Shown: positions 1 through 12,428, counted from the stretch's first letter. The stretch: DNA of 64,000 nucleotides from Neodontobutis hainanensis (GCA_024349245.1 JALDNG010000039.1:598501-662500); one strand, 5' to 3'. Notes: generated by a model from the sequence alone, not told the origin. Translations and numbers: made by a program.

Positions 1-208
1 TTTTTTAAATAGCGCTTTTCCACATAATAGTAGTAGGCACTCAAAGAGCTTTACATACATTAAACTATTTACTAGTGTTACAGAACATCACTGGAGGGAT
101 TGTAGGTTAAGTGTCTTGCCCAAAGACACAACGACAGTATGTGGGGAAGAGCGGGATGTTATGATGTTTGAAGGACGGCCGATCTACCCACTGAGCTACT
201 GCCGGCGG
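1..208 (-). mobile_element. tRNA-derived SINE, cut by the window edge
   Basis: Read on the minus strand, the right end (about 208 downwards) begins with a tRNA-like head containing an A-box-like block (GTAGCTCAGTGGGTAGA). It is followed by the body words TGGGCAAGACACTTAACC seen in several other copies in this window. The 3' part near position 1 resembles an AAGCGC-type tail but is cut off. The tRNA-like head is diverged and unlikely to be a functional tRNA gene. Confidence 0.7.
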
Positions 209-1194
209 AAATACCAATTTAGTGTTAGCTAACATTCATTTTATTTGCAGAAACTGTTACTGTTACAGCAGTTGGTTTCTTCATATGTGCCGCACTCTGG
301 TTATGTGAGGTAGACAGATAGTTGTCGGTGCTATATCCAATCACCTAAGAATTTTACGACAAAAGGCGTCTCCCAGATGGTTCTGTGAAACAGCCTGTTC
401 TATGAGCAGTTTTATGGTAAAGTCAGAACTGACCCCAACTGACCCAAAGTGTCCCCAAAAATATATATTACTTCACGACACTTCAGCTAGGAGTCTCAAA
501 AGGGTTTGGCTTTGTGGTATGCTTTGAGATGGGCTGCAGTCAGCTGATTGGAATAAAGATAGTACTTCTCAAAAATGAGAAGCAAACCTGTGCCTAACTT
601 ATTAGAGATAACACAAGATGCTATGTTTCCTTGACCCACAGTATTTGCTGGAACAGTGAACTTGGGGCCTCAGCTTAACTGATTGCTTGCTTGCTGATTA
701 CATTGTTTTACATTGTACTTTATTAAATTGAGGGAGTACTAAACATTTGATGAAGCCTTTACATATTCTGTTTTTAAAACCTATATGGAGCTGTGCACCT
801 GTCTGTTCAGAAATACTTTTTAGTAATGAAGACGTGCATTCAAACAATCAGTTATTTTCTGCAAAAAATGGCTTTGTTGGGCCAAAAGTGTCACATTCGC
901 TTTTGTTTTATTTTTATTGTTCTCAAATTCGCTAATGCAGTGTGAACATGCACAGATGCTGAGGAACAAATGCCTGAGGAGGAACAAATAAAACAAAGCA
1001 TTTTGTCCATTTCTTGTAGTGTCTTTATGATAACTCAAACATTAAAAGGAGGCTGTTTACAATGAATGACCCTTGCCTTCTGTTGTAATAAAGATTTGTG
1101 TGAAATGTACATGGTGAATGATGTATTTCTAGTCTGTCATTGAACGTGAACTTGTTGCACAGTCGGCTGGATCAGAAGCTCAGTGAAATGCTGC
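209..1194. other. 3' flank / 3' UTR side of cryzl1, no coding sequence seen
   Basis: No ORF here looks like a protein; the short ones are chance. The interval should hold the cryzl1 3' UTR, because the cryzl1 stop codon is at 1195-1197 on the minus strand. Nothing else is recognisable. Confidence 0.5.
907..912 (-). promoter_or_regulatory. candidate cryzl1 polyadenylation signal
   Basis: AATAAA on the minus strand, about 283 nt past the cryzl1 stop codon, and the first canonical hexamer I see in that direction. Position and strand fit, but there is no cleavage-site evidence. Confidence 0.4.
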
Positions 1195-4100
1195 TCAGAG
1201 TTTAACCACAGCCTTATTCTTTTGGTGGCGTTGGACTGCCCCCATGGCAACAGTTGCTTCATATAAAGGTAATGCCTCCACAGGCTGCGGTCTGTGAATA
1301 AATAAAAATACATGCCGTCAGATTAGTTAAGGGCATTTTAAATCAATGTGTTAGAGCCCAAACAAGAGCCATGAAACAAAGTGGAGCTTACTGCAATATT
1401 CCTGCTGACATCTTGTCCACTATGTCCTTTAGAATGTCTGTTAGGAAACTGATAGGACCCACTCAAAGACTTCACACAATGGTGTTTACAGTCAGACACA
1501 GTACATAAATATACAGTATGGCCTGTGTAGGATACGGAGATATCGTCCTTGCTGAGCAGACGAAGCGGTCCAGACGTCAGGGTTGAGGAAAGATACAGAG
1601 GCAGACTTCAGTTGGAGGTATCTGCAGTCTGGTGGGTCCAACTGTGCATTGCAGAAAATGTGTTTTAGATGCCAGTCTGAAGCTTGACTTGAAGGACAAT
1701 TGTACAAAACTGCAAACAAATATTTGTAGAATAGTGTAGAGTATAGAAGACAATAAAAACTTCAATGTATACGTTAAACTTGTGTTGTGTTTAAAAGACA
1801 GAGACTCTTAGTGAAGAACAGATTATTTTTAGAATTCCAGTCTGATGTGAGGGTCTGAAACTGATGCATGGCTGTGAAGCCAGACAGTTTGTAGCACTTG
1901 TGTTAGGTGTTTATTTTAAATAAATCTTTTAAACTGATATTAAAAGGGCTTTGCTCTGTTAGGTTAGATTCAACTTTATTGTCATTACACATGTACAAGT
2001 ACAATGCAACAAAATGCCGTTTAGGTCTAACCAGAAGTGCAATAGCAGCAAGTGCAAGATATCCAGTATTGCTTACATAAATAAGTTAGTATGGAAAGTA
2101 ATTTGCAGATGGATATGTACAAACTGTACAATAATATACAGATGGCTATTGCTATAAACAGAATTGTATGGATGATATATTATACAATAATAGGTAAGGC
2201 TATGGTGAGCAGTAGTGCAATAGATATAGTGCAAATGAGGTGCTTTCCTGGGAATTTGCACTATGGGGCTATAAGCAGATGTCTGTGATGTTACCTCTAC
2301 GTTTACACATTTAGACAGACTACACGTAAAACAAACCGATATTTTTTGTCTCCGTTTATAAAAATATTGTTGTCCAGACAAGAGCCTTTAGAAAAAATAT
2401 CTGTCCACATGGTTCTACTACAAACACAAAAGCGTTCTTTTCACCACAAGATGGAGGTAAACACAAAACACAGAGGAACATTCAGAGCATGTGCAGTGAA
2501 TCCGTTTTGTTATTCCAGTGCTAAACTCTTCTGAAAGTCTCAGCTATGCCGAGTCTGAAGAATAAAAGTGATTGGGCCTATATCCTATATCATTTCAACA
2601 CAATTGTGTTGAAATACATATATTTGTCTGCAGCACAAACCTTTTTTTAATCAGGCATCTGTTCACAGCTAACAAGTCAGTGTTTTCCCATCATGCATCA
2701 AGCTGAGCCACTGCTGCATCTGGCTAAGACAACTCCTCACGTTTTGATCTCTTTGAAGCTCTCCAATTGGCACCAATTGAAACTGCACAGGGCTAGCTCA
2801 AGTTGAATGCACCTATTGTCTGCAGCCTACCCATGCCTCTCACTCCACTAGTGCCATGTGACCTACCTGCAGATGTGGATGTGAAGTGACCCAATGCCCA
2901 CCGACCGCTAGCACACTGATGAGGTCATGTTTGTGGGGGAGGAAACGATCCTCTGGCACCTCCTCTTTGTGTAGACACACTACACATGCAAACAAAGGAA
3001 AAAAAACGAAAAATGAACACACGACTTACTAAAGTTACTAAGTGACATAAACCAAGACCAGGTACTAAGACCCACATCATTTACAAATAGAAAGCAAGAA
3101 AAAATGTAGAGAATGTAAGCTTTTACCTCCAGAATCTATAACTATATCTACTCCTAGACCTCCTGTTTCCTCCAAGACCACTGTCAGAAGGTCAGATGAA
3201 CTGGTACGGACTGGAATCACCCTGGCTGCAAACACAATACTGCAACCGTCACTAACATGACATAAAGATAAGCTCGGGTTTTGTCTGGTAAAAGCAACAG
3301 ATAAAGGGATGCACAAACTGGTAAGGAGTGAAAACAAAGGATTAAACAGACCTCACCTACAAGAGGATCCTGAACACCTTGAAACCAAAATCAAGAGCAA
3401 AAGAGAGATACAAGGAAGCAGAAAAAGAATGGGTTAAACGCAGCCCTTATGCTGATTTGAGGACTGGAAGTTTGATTCAAATTGTGATGTCAAGAGTCAG
3501 GTGACACACAAATCAAAGTTTATAGAGACTCCCATCAACAAACCTACGCTTGGCCGAAGCTGCTCCAAGAATGTCTGTTTCTCCGGCGAGTGTGATGTGG
3601 TCAGAACCTTGACTCCATGGTAACTTGCCAGCTGAATGCACATCAGGCCGAAAGACTGTTAAGTAGAGAAGCACAGTCACAAGCTTTTATATACACATAT
3701 ACACACTCATAATAACACACAAAATAGGATCCCACAGTTCAACTGCTATTTTTTTTGACCTACACTGGCTCCATCCATGACCAGGAGAGTGTGTCCGGCT
3801 GTCATGTGAGCCAGTGTGTGTAGAGCAGTGTACGCACTGACACCATCACGCAGCGCTCCAGCAGCAGACACACAGCTCAGCTTCTCTGGCTTTTGGACTG
3901 GAAGACAAAATGAACACTAAAATGAATGAGTTTCAACGCCTGATTGAGCTTGTCAGAGCTGTAGCTAATATAGAATAGGAATGAAAAATAAAATATATTA
4001 AAAATCGATGAATTGTATTAATATTATGTAAAACTGAAGCCAATTATGAGGCGAGCTATAGGCTAATACTTGACCAAGATTTAGAGTGACAGGCTGCCAC

Positions 4101-5409
4101 AGGAGTGCAATCCTTGTGCCAAGGAAACGCTATATGTAAGTTAGTACAACAGAGTAAAATTCAAGCTAACCCAGAATGTCTCAGTGGCGTGTGATAGAGC
4201 TGTAAGAGTAAGTAAGATTAACAGACATTAGATTAAAAAAAAGAAACATTCTTGCCGATATTTCTGCCATTGGTGTAACAGCCACCATGATCACCAAATC
4301 AAAAAAGTAAAATGTATAAAAATGGTCTGATGGTTACGTTTTTGAGAAGGATGTTCCTCAAGTGGCCGCATTATTGGATCATACATTCAAATAAATATTC
4401 ATCAAAATATTATTTTCCAAACCTAGGCTTACCTAAATAATGTTCTTCAATGTCAATGACATCACACAGTCCTGAGAAAGGAGAGTCAAGTGGAAGAATC
4501 CCTGAGAGGCAAAGCAAAAGTAGATTTTGGAAGCAGTTGATAGTATCATAGATCTACTGTGACATTTATGAAACAAATGTACTCTACCTACAACTTCATC
4601 CTCCGGTTGGAATAAAGACACTTTGGGTCCCACTGGAAGTTACATTTGTGATGAGAAAGTCACAGCAGTGAATCCACCCAAGATAAAAAATAAACGGTTA
4701 ATTAATTTGTTTACCTCTTTGAATGACTCCAACCACCTCTCGACCGACAGGAAGCAGCTCTCGCTGAATCCCCATTTCACTTAACAACTATAGGGAAGAG
4801 CCAGGGATTAGAGCTGGAGCCAGAGAACTTTAGGCTGTTTTTGGGATAATTAAAATAAAGTGAGGTTATGTACCTTGAGGTCCAGCCGGCTCAGTCCACA
4901 TGCCTTCACCTGAACTCTTACCTGATGACTATCCAATTCCTCTGGAAGAGTCTAAATCACACAAAACATATATATAACTTTATGTGCAGCATTAGATAGT
5001 CACTTAAAAAAATACCACAACTGATCTGTGTCATGACATACATGCAAATCTTAAGGGGAATAACAGAATACTGTGGTCTATTGTCACATCCTCACACTTC
5101 TAATTTATAGATTAAACCATTGCTTATTGGCAGAATCAATATATTGCCGCATTGCTACATGAAGAACAGTGCTATATGAGATGCTCATCCTTAACATATT
5201 GATATTTTTCAAATTCCATAACAGACAACAAACCTTTGCAACAGCTACTCGTTTTCCATTTGTGTTTTGGTTATGTCGTAAACGCAAGCATTTAAAATGA
5301 ATGTAAAATTATTTAGTGGTTTACAGAAAGAAGTCGATGTTACCGTTTCTTGAATCACAAACTTGGGCTCAGCATCATTTCCAGCAGCTCGACAGAACAG
5401 CCCTTTCAT
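1195..5409 (-). CDS. cryzl1: cryzl1: quinone oxidoreductase-like protein 1, complete, 12 coding exons
   Basis: Zeta-crystallin/quinone-oxidoreductase relative of the medium-chain dehydrogenase superfamily; its physiological substrate is not well established. Coding exons in transcript order: 5409-5344, 4951-4874, 4787-4715, 4632-4588, 4501-4433, 3897-3764, 3655-3544, 3225-3127, 2979-2867, 1641-1536, 1437-1392, 1291-1195. Every join uses GT-AG and keeps phase, giving 1038 nt (345 codons plus TGA) against about 349 residues in human CRYZL1. The start is the ATG at 5409 ([10 protein letters not shown], like human MKGLYFQQ). Landmarks are [42 protein letters not shown] in the nucleotide-binding region, [35 protein letters not shown], and a C-terminus ending AVVKL. 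Like CRYZL1, it appears to lack the zinc ligands of classical alcohol dehydrogenases. No frameshift or stop is seen, so the gene looks intact. It is transcribed divergently from itsn1. Confidence 0.95.
1958..2285 (-). repeat. dispersed repeat in a cryzl1 intron
   Basis: Lies in the intron between cryzl1 exons 9 and 10. It begins with the words ATTCAACTTTATTGTCATTA and continues with short CA/AGTGCAA-rich phrases common in teleost dispersed repeats. I infer a LINE/SINE 3' fragment in minus orientation; the family is not identified and the borders are approximate. Confidence 0.4.
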
Positions 5410-5660
5410 TTTTCTAAACTAGGCTTTGGGTTAACATAGGGCGCTCCTACACCAGGAAAATGAAGAATAAGAGCGAAAGAGTCTATGGCGCCGTCTTGCT
5501 TTAGTAGTCAGCTGACTATTTTCTTCTTCTACGCTTCCTTTCACGCTGAAAGTTTAAAATATATTGCGCCATCTACGTTTGATAGTTTTCCACCAGCGTT
5601 GTAGGTTGTAGCTCACGTTAATAATCGCGGCGCAGTAACTGGAGCTTGAGGCAGCGGTGT
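5410..5660. promoter_or_regulatory. cryzl1 upstream / divergent promoter region
   Basis: Immediately upstream of the cryzl1 ATG, with moderate GC (GGCGCCGTC near 5487; CGCGGCGCAG near 5625). By position it should hold the cryzl1 transcription start and may have been the original shared cryzl1-itsn1 promoter. No TATA box is obvious. The assignment rests on location only. Confidence 0.4.
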
Positions 5661-6141
5661 CCGACGACCGTGTCCTGGTGGCGGGGAGCTCACGCTGGAA
5701 GCTCCGCTCTAAGCACAGAGCCTTTACACTTCGGGACCGTCAATTAATAACTATCACGGGGAATGGAGTTTGTAAAATAAATTCAAAATAAACAAATCTA
5801 GATACGCTAAACCACTTTAAACAAATAGAACTAGCTGAGTAGGCTAGTATCAGGCACACATATGTTTTATTACAAGTTGACTTTTTATTGGATTTTACAG
5901 GTCCTGGTGACCTACTAGCCTAAAAGTAACACGCACAGTGCCACCTTTTTTCCACTTTGATAATGCACCAAACTGTAAGGCATCTGAGGGTCTAGAAAAG
6001 CACTATATTGTCACCATTACTCTGTTAATTGTATTAACATTTTGGACTTATGTCTTCTTCCTTCAGTTCTCCCTGCTAAGTACGCAGAACTCACAGGCTA
6101 TGCTGGGATCCATGCCTTGTTTGATACAGAGGAGTAAAGGA

Positions 6142-6485
6142 CTAGCCTGGCTCCGCCCTCCTACGTACTTCCGCTCAATTTCATTTCGCTTTAGTACTTA
6201 GTCTGGGATCGCTGTATATTCTTAGGTTTCTAGAAATCAATTTTTTGTAGGACCAATCAGCGAACAGAGGGAGTGACTTGTTGTTTCCAGTCGGTTTCGG
6301 CGCATGACATACGTCACGACCACACGTTAGCGATTGGCTATGGCAGATCCTGTGACTCTGGGCAGATCCAATAGTTTTAAACTTCAACAGAGTTCCCGCA
6401 TTCAAGGAAGTAAACGCTTGTCAATGGAGCGAGGCCAGACTCTCTGTACAAATGAAATGTACGAGAGTCTGGTAGAACCAGGCTA
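6142..6485. mobile_element. 344-bp non-autonomous hAT-like element with 8-bp TSD
   Basis: The ends are inverted (CTAGCCTGG on the left, CCAGGCTA on the right) and flanked by identical GTAAAGGA copies at 6134-6141 and 6486-6493. An 8-bp duplication with short inverted ends is the hAT signature. The interior has no convincing ORF. Confidence 0.7.
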
Positions 6486-7162
6486 GTAAAGGACGCCATT
6501 TGATTTAAATTAGAAAAGTCTTCATTGAACAGAGGAGAGGTCATCTGTTATCACCTGCCAGCTATTTACAAAACTGCTTTGAAACCTAAATCAAAACAGT
6601 TTTCCTCTAAAAGGACAACAATACCTGAAAGGAACAGTGACTAGGACTCTAACTGTACTTTCATGGTAACAACCGGATCAGCTTGGTCCATTCAGTGTTA
6701 GTTTCAGGTCAAACCCCTTCCTCTAGAGATAAAAGCCCAGCTTACCAGTGGAACTCAGAATTGAAAAAGTATTTTGGAAAAAGAGACAAAACATCTTTAC
6801 CTTGAAAAAATATAGTTACTTGATGTAACTACAGTTCTATGAGTGTGTGCTCCGCCCACCTATGAGCTTTGCTATTGGTTATTTTACACCAGCACCTCTG
6901 AGACAGATCCAAGCATTCACCAAAAAAATCTTGCCCAAGCCTAGGCACAGTCACAGGTCCCTGACGCAGGACGGCACAACGGTGCCAGATGTCATGCTGC
7001 TTGCATCGAGGCTGGAGATGTGAAGCAAGCTACTACAAAGCCTTGGATGCTGACTGCAGCTGGCCTATGAGAAGAAGAGCCGCCGTGATCTGGACCTTGT
7101 CACTTTCTTTCAAGTGTGAGAACAGACCGCTCATGTGTGAGCCTGTCTAGGGAGCCCGCTAA

Positions 7163-7238
7163 AAAAAGTCTTGTCGGTAGCTACTGCTATCATCTGCCCA
7201 CCCACAGATGGTAGCAGTAGCTACCGACAGGACTTTTT
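7163..7238 (+). repeat. 34-bp-arm hairpin
   Basis: Arms 7163-7196 and 7205-7238 flank an 8-nt loop. They pair along their full length except at two positions, and on plus-strand RNA both of those are U:G wobbles. It lies inside the 5667-7504 inverted-repeat interval and may be its centre or an independent foldback element. Confidence 0.75.
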
Positions 7239-7857
7239 GGAACGCCAGCAATCCCGTTCCATCCTTCCACTTTACAACAGATAGCCCCGGGTGGGAAGTC
7301 TAGCTGGGAGTGAGCTCTGCCACTCCCGCTGGGCATGGTGGGCATGGGGGTCATCAGGGGACGAAGATTTGCCGCACGCAGCCATGAACAGACCTATGAT
7401 GCCAGCCCTGATGTAATCCTTTATTGATGCTCCCTAAGTGTAAACGCTCTGTGCTTAGAGCGGAGCTTCCAGCGTGAGCTCCCCACCACCAGGACACAGT
7501 AGTCGCAGTGAAGGTGTGGAGCCAAATATCCAACGTCCAACTAACTTCACATCGGCAACGACATTACAATTTCAGTTAAGCAACTTCACAAGGTGATGTA
7601 TCAGCAGACATCAACAAAGTTTTATTTCATAGGCTAACAATTACAGTAACTACCACAGAAAAGTAAAAACAATGGACAATGGACCCCGAAACGTAGCAGG
7701 GACCATCGAAAAGACCAGATGGATCACTGCACAGCCCAGGTGGACCATTGGATGGACTACTGCACAGACCACTCTGACGAGCGCCCCTTGTGGCCGTTTA
7801 GTGGTTCCACGCCATGGTCTGTCTGGTCTGTGGACTGACCACTGTTTTGGTCACAAC

Positions 7858-8723
7858 TAGGGGTGGAACTGAAAATTTTGGTGTCAATCCGCTACTTTCT
7901 ACTTGAAATTCCATAATCATTGAATGATGGTCATTTTGCCACAAAATGATTATTATATTTGCCCATAAACATTTTTCAGTTTGATACAGATACAGTAGAC
8001 TAAAGGCTATCTTTATATTTTTATTTTTAAATTTAAAAGATTTATTTCAACTGGCTGAATATGTGGTAATAGTAGTCAGTCAGCTAAAATTGATTACCCA
8101 ACAAAAGAAAAACAACTTTAATAATGCTGAAGATTACTTTGTCTGAACTTTCACTTTTTAAGGCAGCTACCTGGATATTGGTGATTTTTTTTTTTTTTTT
8201 TTTTTTTGCTGAAAAGCCTCTGCCAGTAACCTCTGTATCAGTGCTGGGGGTCTGTGTTGGGTTTGGGCATATCCCTCCTCCTCCTACCTTAGTTTACTCT
8301 GCAGCTCGAAGTTTTCTTTGGGGTGTGCTGCTTTTATATCTTTAAGCAAATTTGTTGTGTTGCCAACAGTAGCGTATCGCTTTCCTGCGCATCACAGGCA
8401 GCCGTTTCTTTGTTTGTCACCGTGAAGTAGCTCCAAAGAGCGCTGCTTTTCCTCTCCGCCGTCACATGGACACTACCTTGGTTGAGAGACAGCAATGATC
8501 TGCTTCTGCTCCCTCCAGCGTCCGCTCCAGCAGAGGGGGAGAGGGGGAGGGTCAAAGTGAGCCAGAGCAGAGTGAGAAAGGAGCGCTGTTGGCGCATGAG
8601 GACTATTAGACAAGTTGCGCTCACACAAACTCAGCGAGGAATTTTGATTAATTTAAAGAGAAAAATATAGAAAATATAGCTCTCATTGCGCAAATATTGA
8701 TCTGATTATTCCGCCCACCCCTA
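7858..8723. mobile_element. ~866-bp hAT-like non-autonomous element
   Basis: The left end TAGGGGTGG and right end CCACCCCTA are exact inverse complements over 9 bp. The flanking octamers GTCACAAC (7850-7857) and GTCAAACC (8724-8731) match at 6 of 8, consistent with a decayed 8-bp duplication. The interior contains a T tract (about 8186-8208) and a GC-richer patch near 8500, but no transposase-like reading frame. Confidence 0.55.
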
Positions 8724-8959
8724 GTCAAACCCCTTTGGCACTCCAGGGTGAGTGGGGTGTCAGATGATGTTGCCTGCCCTCTTTTGGTTCAGAAGTACAT
8801 TTCATGGAAAGAGGGTCCGGTGTCCGAACAATACTGTGATGGAAAGCAGCTCTTGTAGAAGACCGTGTCTACTCAGCCGGCCTCAGTATTTTTATACATA
8901 CAATGCACTCGACTATTATAATCCCTTCAATGTGACCACATCCCTCTGATCTGCCATGC

Positions 8960-9193
8960 CCAGCCCTCCCGCGAGATTTACACAGATTCTTATGGTTACT
9001 CTGACATCTCGCGATACGTTGCAGCGTTACCCCATTTTCCAACTCACCCTCAGTCGGTGGGAATTTTAGAACCGCAGGAGAATCTTTAATGGTTTTCAAA
9101 TAAACACCACAATACTGAAGGGGACACATCGTTATATGGACACATAAAATCTTTCTTCTACCCAGTATTTGACAATGGAAACTGAACTATGAG
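8960..9193 (+). promoter_or_regulatory. itsn1: candidate itsn1 promoter and non-coding first exon
   Basis: Two CGCG-containing motifs of the TCTCGCGA class occur here: CCCGCGAGATT near 8969 and ATCTCGCGAT near 9006, in opposite orientation. Related motifs are known from vertebrate housekeeping promoters. Downstream, CTATGAG|GTAAGAG at 9193/9194 is a strong donor. ITSN1 in mammals has a non-coding first exon close to CRYZL1, and the first coding exon here has an acceptor just before 20997, so splicing 9193 to 20997 is plausible. The exon 5' end is not determinable; no transcript evidence is available. Confidence 0.4.
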
Positions 9194-9653
9194 GTAAGAG
9201 CGTACTGTAGTAGAGATGATGTGAAAGAATGCCCCTGAGCTGGCTGACGTTAGCTTCTCATTGGTTAGCCTGCTTGCTAGCTGCATTGATGAAGCAAACG
9301 TAAACGTCTCTGATGGGGCTTTCCTTTCTCCGTATCGCTTGCTAGTGCTCTGAGTTTAATATCCAATGTTCCTGTGGTGTCTGGTGTGGTTCTGTCATGT
9401 AACGGGACGAATAACTATCACAACGCGGTGCGTGATTGGCTGTTTGACTGTTAGCCAATATGCTAATGTTAAATATCTGCTTATAACCTAATGTTAATAG
9501 TGATTGGTCTTATTTATCTATAAAGTATCTGGGTTTGTGAGAAAAACTGAATGAACCTCAAAGCTACCAGATACCTGTTTACATCTAACATAGAGCCTGA
9601 AAATCATTAAAATAATACTTAATTTTTCACAGACAGTGCGCCAGGGTTAACCG

Positions 9654-9654
<1 letters not shown>

Positions 9655-9703
<49 letters not shown>
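9655..9703. repeat. (TA)n microsatellite
   Basis: About 24 uninterrupted TA units in the long upstream itsn1 intron. Confidence 0.95.
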
Positions 9704-9706
<3 letters not shown>

Positions 9707-12428
9707 GTAACTGGGGCTCGCTATTCTCTCATAAATATTTAAATGAAACGACTTGGAATGGTTCTCTGTCCTTTAGTGGGTTACAGTGTCGCTAGCCGAG
9801 GGCGAGTCCAAGGAAGTGATACCGGAAGCGAGTAGGATTGAAATATGTCAGCACTCTTGCCCCATCAACTTTGCACAGCAGTTTTAACAGTTATAGGGCC
9901 CAGGGTATTGTCCTGTTTGACAAAGGGCTTGAATAAAACTCGCCAAGGTCCGATAGTGATGAGAGGTTTCCATGGAGACAGAAACGCTTGAATGGTCCAT
10001 GGTGCGTGTTTTAGTTGCTAAAGCCCCAAACAAAGCTGAGTATAGTTTTAGTTGTTGCATATGTTTGAGGGAATTAATCGAATGAACTGGTTTTCTTGCA
10101 ACCTACATAATTGTATTTTTATCTAATGGAAAAAGAGCAAGTAGAACCTTAGTACTATTGCATAGACAGTCTGTTTTAATGCCTTCTGTTGGCCCTGTGG
10201 AGGTGTTGGGTATGCAGTTGTGATGTGTGATGAGGGCCCTGTTTGACAGCAGTGTGATAAGAATGTGTTGGGAAAGAGCAGTTTGCTGTCAGAGTGTAGG
10301 TTGGGTGTGTGAGCTATGTGGATTAAAGGTGTGTGGACATATGAACCAAGACCTAACAGTGATATGAGCCAAGCCATTATTGTGTTTACCTGCTCTGCCA
10401 CCACCACAATTGAACCTTGTAAGCACAGCATACAGACTGTTGAAGGAGTTCTTTTTTGAATGGATAAAAGAACACAACACCTGAAAGCTCAGCGGGAACG
10501 GAGTCAGAGGGACGACGTTTGAGCTAACAAACTTTTGAGCAAAGTGGTGGTGATGGTGTAGAAAGTCAATTGCAGTTCTGTAAGAGCTTGTTGATACTGG
10601 CCGTATAACCAGTATCATCTGTATTGTGAATATTGTGGCACAGATTATTATTTTTTGATTATTATTTTTTATTATTTCATTGGAACAGTATATGTTAATG
10701 AACAAACATGAGACACAGCCACATGAATTTTAAACATGCCAGATTGTGGCCTTAGCCCTATTCACACAGGATTATTATTACCCCTGGACATCTGTAATTC
10801 AGAAATTACCCCACAAAGTCTGTTTTTAGCGGCACATTCGCCTGGGATCAGCTGTAAACCTGTGATTTCATATCTCTGGATATGACATCACAACCTAGCA
10901 TACACTGTATATCTGATACACTAGTGGCTGAGATGAAAGACAGCCAGGCACAAATCAAAGTGCATTAAGAACTCGTTTCACTAACTTTACTATCACACTT
11001 CATTGACTCTGTGTTTACTGCTGTCATCCAGTGGGGGTGGGAGGGTGGGGAATGTACATCTTCAGCGGCTCATTTTACTTTTTAACCAGATAATTGCAGT
11101 AATTAGAGTGCAGAGACATGTTCATCTACAAATAACAAAAACAGAAACTTCAAAAGCACTAACGCTACATGTTTTAAATTGCTGTAACATTCATTAGAAG
11201 ACGGTCAGCTGCACAAGAATTATCTGTCATAATGTATAGCTTAGCTAAACAACTATAAAACAATTAAAAAATAGAGCAATACCAAACACAATACATCATC
11301 TGTGTGTCTTTTAAAACCCAAGCAATAACTTCTTTGTCCTGCATTTGGAACGAAAATCCAAACAATCCCTAAGAAATGTTGGTAAAAATAAACAGAATCA
11401 CAGAAGTGGGGATTTTCACAGGACTAGTTTTATCACAGGACCCCTGCGTTTGGCAACATACGTGGGTAATATACTGGGGAATTTTTACTTCACAAATTAA
11501 GGATATGGCAGAGTCACACAGGCTTAACATCACAGACTAAGTCTGCAAGTAATACAAATTACTAGAGCTGCCCAGGCTTTTGGCTAATTTCCGCCCGTTT
11601 TCCAACATTTACACACACATGCAAGGTGGGTTAAGTGTCTTGCCCTTGCTTTCTTGGCTTTCTGGCGACCGTTCTACCAGCTGAGCCTCTGCACCCTATT
11701 AAAGGTATTACAGAGATTCTTTTTAATTAGATTTAATTCTATATAATCTAGAACTGCCTTAACATACTCATAACCGTTAATATATTCATAATGTAAAAAA
11801 AAATGTACTCTGGGAACAAAAAAACATCAACCAATCATAGCTGCTTGGCAAGTGTTTTCCATTGGCCTTCTGGCTTGTCAATCACTGTTACTACATGAAT
11901 TATGTTAATGCTGCGTGTTCTAGTTGCTGCACATGGGTAGACATTGTGGTATTCACAAAGACGTGCTCTGAAGACACAGAAAGGGCTTCCTACTGTGTTT
12001 GGGAAAGATACAAACTTGTATTCTGACACTGTTAAGCAACAGATAGTTTGATAATACTACTTGTAATATCAGGAATACTGTCCAGCAGTGATTCTTGCAT
12101 AGTGAGTCCACTAATGCAACACGCGACTGTTTATAGTAAACAAAAACTTGTGTTACAATGCATGAGATTTGGGAGGCGTTCCCACATGCTGTTCTTACGA
12201 ATCAGCTCATTTAAAAAACTCACTATCAGTTGTTGGTTTCTCAGTCATCAAAATCATCTTCTGTGACACCTTTAAGTACACTATTAAGAGAGGTCCTTGG
12301 ACTGATCCACACTATCCACCTACACAGTAATTTGACAGGTAGTTGTTAACACATCCTGTGTTGCTGGTGTCCTTTCTTTTTTTTGTTGGTTCTATGAAAT
12401 GACACAAATGTATTAAGAACTGAATATA
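9704..12428. other. itsn1 upstream intron, mostly without recognised features
   Basis: No credible coding sequence. A SINE-body fragment in minus orientation (TTAAGTGTCTTGCCC near 11632, then a degraded tRNA-like head up to about 11695) is the only repeat I can place. The stretch from about 10751 to 11540 begins CCTATTCACACAGGATT and may be a decayed DNA element, but I could not pair its ends. The rest is AT-rich intronic sequence. Confidence 0.4.

Larger units (their letters stand above)
5667..7504. mobile_element. interval bounded by a ~78-bp inverted repeat
   Basis: 5667-5744 and 7427-7504 are inverted copies of each other at roughly 88 percent identity by eye. The shared core is GGGGAGCTCACGCTGGAAGC followed by CTCCGCTCTAAGCACAGAGC. 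The interior holds no transposase ORF; it contains a small hAT-like insertion (6142-6485) and a 34-bp-arm hairpin (7163-7238). The simplest reading is a non-autonomous DNA element with long terminal or subterminal inverted repeats, but two independent insertions in opposite orientation would look similar. I could not fix a target-site duplication. Confidence 0.5.

Noticed and set aside
747..935. Small ORFs in the cryzl1 3' flank
   Set aside because: No motif, no splice context, random composition; consistent with chance frames.
3077..3337. A single 86-residue minus-strand gene containing the [12 protein letters not shown] motif
   Set aside because: Only the middle is coding; it is cryzl1 exon 3127-3225 extended into introns on both sides.
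8334..8670. GC-richer ORFs on both strands near 8.5 kb as possible first exons or genes
   Set aside because: They lie inside the proposed hAT-like element 7858-8723 and show no domain; the frame includes a low-complexity run.
10751..11540. A DNA element starting CCTATTCACACAGG
   Set aside because: The candidate right end (GTCACACAGGC near 11512) matches only weakly and no target-site duplication was found.
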